64,000 nucleotides of DNA. Origin: an uncultured Pseudomonadota bacterium (GTDB lineage Bacteria; Myxococcota_A; UBA9160; PR03). This document shows positions 63,212 to 64,000 of the stretch, piece by piece (position 1 is the first letter of the stretch; every line of letters begins with the position of its first letter). Location of the stretch: NCBI GenBank assembly GCA_900696485.1, contig CAADGG010000060.1:1-64000 (forward strand). Reading direction: 5' to 3'. The notes below the pieces were generated by a model, which saw only the letters and a program-made list of their open reading frames with translations, did no database searches and was not told where the DNA came from. The position numbers were made by a program, and so were the translations under genes.

Positions 63212-63849
63212 CACCGTCCGTTCCGCCGCGCCGTCCGTTCCGCCGCGCCGTCCTCCCGATCGCCGTCGTGTGGGCCGGCGTCCTCGCACCGGCCCTCGCG
63301 TTCGCCGCGTCCGGCGACGACGGGCACGGCAGCGGCCTGCGGGACTTCTTGTGGCACAGCGTCAATCTGCTGCTGCTGATCGCCGCGCTCGTCTACTTCG
63401 CGCGCGGTCCGATCGCGAGCTTCTTGAACGAGCGGCGCGCGAAGATCGAGGACGGGATCCACAGCGCCGGCCGTGCGCTCGCCGAGGCCGAGCGCAAGCT
63501 CGCGGCCTGCGAGCAGCGGCTCGCCTCGCTCGACGAGGAGATCGACGGCATCCGCAGCGCCGTCCAGCGCCAGGCCGAGGCCGAGCGCGACCGCCTGCTG
63601 GCCGAAGCGAAGACCACGGCCGAACGCATCCGACGCGATGCGGTGGCGGCCGTCGAGCAGGAGATGCGCCACGCGCACGCCGAGCTTCGCAGCGAGATCG
63701 TCGATCTCGCCGTGCAGCTCGCCGGCGAGCTGCTGCGCAGCGAGGTCAGCGACGCCGATCGCACGCGCCTCGTCGACGACTTCGTCCAGCACATCGAAGC
63801 CCCCGAGCCCGGCCCCGCCGACCCGCGCGGCGCGCAGGCGAGGCACTGA
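63208..63849 (+). CDS. atpF: ATP synthase F0 subunit b
   Basis: A 213-aa b subunit. A signal-like N-terminus (AVLPIAVVWAGVLAPALAFA) is followed by the membrane helix LWHSVNLLLLIAALVYFARGPIASFL and a long coiled-coil stalk (KIEDGIHSAGRALAEAERKL, then C-terminal LAVQLAGELLRSEVSDADRTRLV). It joins F0 to the delta subunit in the peripheral stalk. It is translationally coupled to b'; atpH begins three bases after its stop. Confidence 0.95.
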   Translation: MTPSVPPRRPFRRAVLPIAVVWAGVLAPALAFAASGDDGHGSGLRDFLWHSVNLLLLIAALVYFARGPIASFLNERRAKIEDGIHSAGRALAEAERKLAACEQRLASLDEEIDGIRSAVQRQAEAERDRLLAEAKTTAERIRRDAVAAVEQEMRHAHAELRSEIVDLAVQLAGELLRSEVSDADRTRLVDDFVQHIEAPEPGPADPRGAQARH

Positions 63850-63852
63850 GCG

Positions 63853-64000
63853 ATGGCGGCTCGTGGCTCCGCTGCGGCTCAACGCTACGCGAAGGCGCTG
63901 TTCTCGCTGACGCGCGACGAACAGCGCGCCGACGCGGTCGGCGACGAACTCGCCGGCCTCGTCGCGACGATGAACGCCGTGCCGACACTGCGCGATGTGC
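63853..64000 (+). CDS. atpH: ATP synthase F1 subunit delta (partial, runs off window)
   Basis: The first 49 codons of a delta subunit. The N-terminal motif AAAQRYAKALFSLTRDEQ is the OSCP/delta signature (RYAxALF). It caps F1 and binds subunit b. The gene is cut by the window end; atpA, atpG, atpD and atpC are expected to follow. Confidence 0.9.
   Translation, partial: MAARGSAAAQRYAKALFSLTRDEQRADAVGDELAGLVATMNAVPTLRDV

Overview
This window is a very GC-rich bacterial chromosome segment with dense gene packing, many GTG/TTG starts and frequent 1-4 base stop/start overlaps. An RND pump, a YidC with a large periplasmic domain and a PEP-CTERM protein indicate a Gram-negative cell. A split F-type ATP synthase (a/c genes at 34.6-36.5 kb; b', b and delta directly after parA-parB-bactofilin at 60.4-64 kb) is typical of deltaproteobacterial-grade lineages (Desulfobacterota, Myxococcota, Binatota-like). 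That placement is an inference. No rRNA, tRNA, CRISPR array, integrase or transposase was recognised.

Region 1 (0-8.4 kb, mostly minus strand) is a catabolic cluster. In transcription order it holds an epoxide hydrolase, an SDR, a KstR-like TetR regulator, two DUF35 proteins, two thiolase-fold proteins resembling mycobacterial Ltp3 and Ltp4, and a FadD19-like CoA ligase. A perfect match to the KstR operator consensus lies just upstream of the regulator. The content matches the actinobacterial module for cleaving C-24-branched sterol side chains. A VOC-family protein follows.

Region 2 (8.5-31.6 kb) is mainly housekeeping: rimO, a detached rplC-rlmE pair, an NAD-type isocitrate dehydrogenase, an RND/MFP pump, a catalytically degenerate acyltransferase, an encapsulated-ferritin-like protein without a visible shell gene, a MATE transporter, mfd, a SurA-like PPIase, uvrA, a 7TM-PAS-GGDEF protein, a YeiH-type transporter and pyrF. 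Region 3 (31.7-45.2 kb) holds an AurF-like diiron oxygenase with its TetR repressor and a very clear promoter/operator, tmk, the ATP synthase a/c operon, hemL, a divergent ketol-acid-reductoisomerase-like protein, queD-like, a chemoreceptor, a BCCT transporter and a PEP-CTERM protein.

Region 4 (45.2-64 kb) holds a Mre11/Rad50-like pair and then an origin-type neighbourhood. gyrA, gyrB and dnaN point left; rpmH-rnpA-yidD-yidC-khpB and rsmG-parA-parB-bactofilin-atpF'-atpF-atpH point right. Two parS sites sit at the rsmG start. dnaA, recF and mnmE are missing from their usual places.

Two families of palindromic repeats occur. One is a 113-bp core element found twice (17.7 and 59.4 kb) with a compensatory base-pair change in its 19-bp stem. 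The other is a roughly 31-bp REP-like unit, present as an inverted pair at 7.85 kb and singly at 45.16 kb. A 60-bp tandem duplication lies downstream of atpE.
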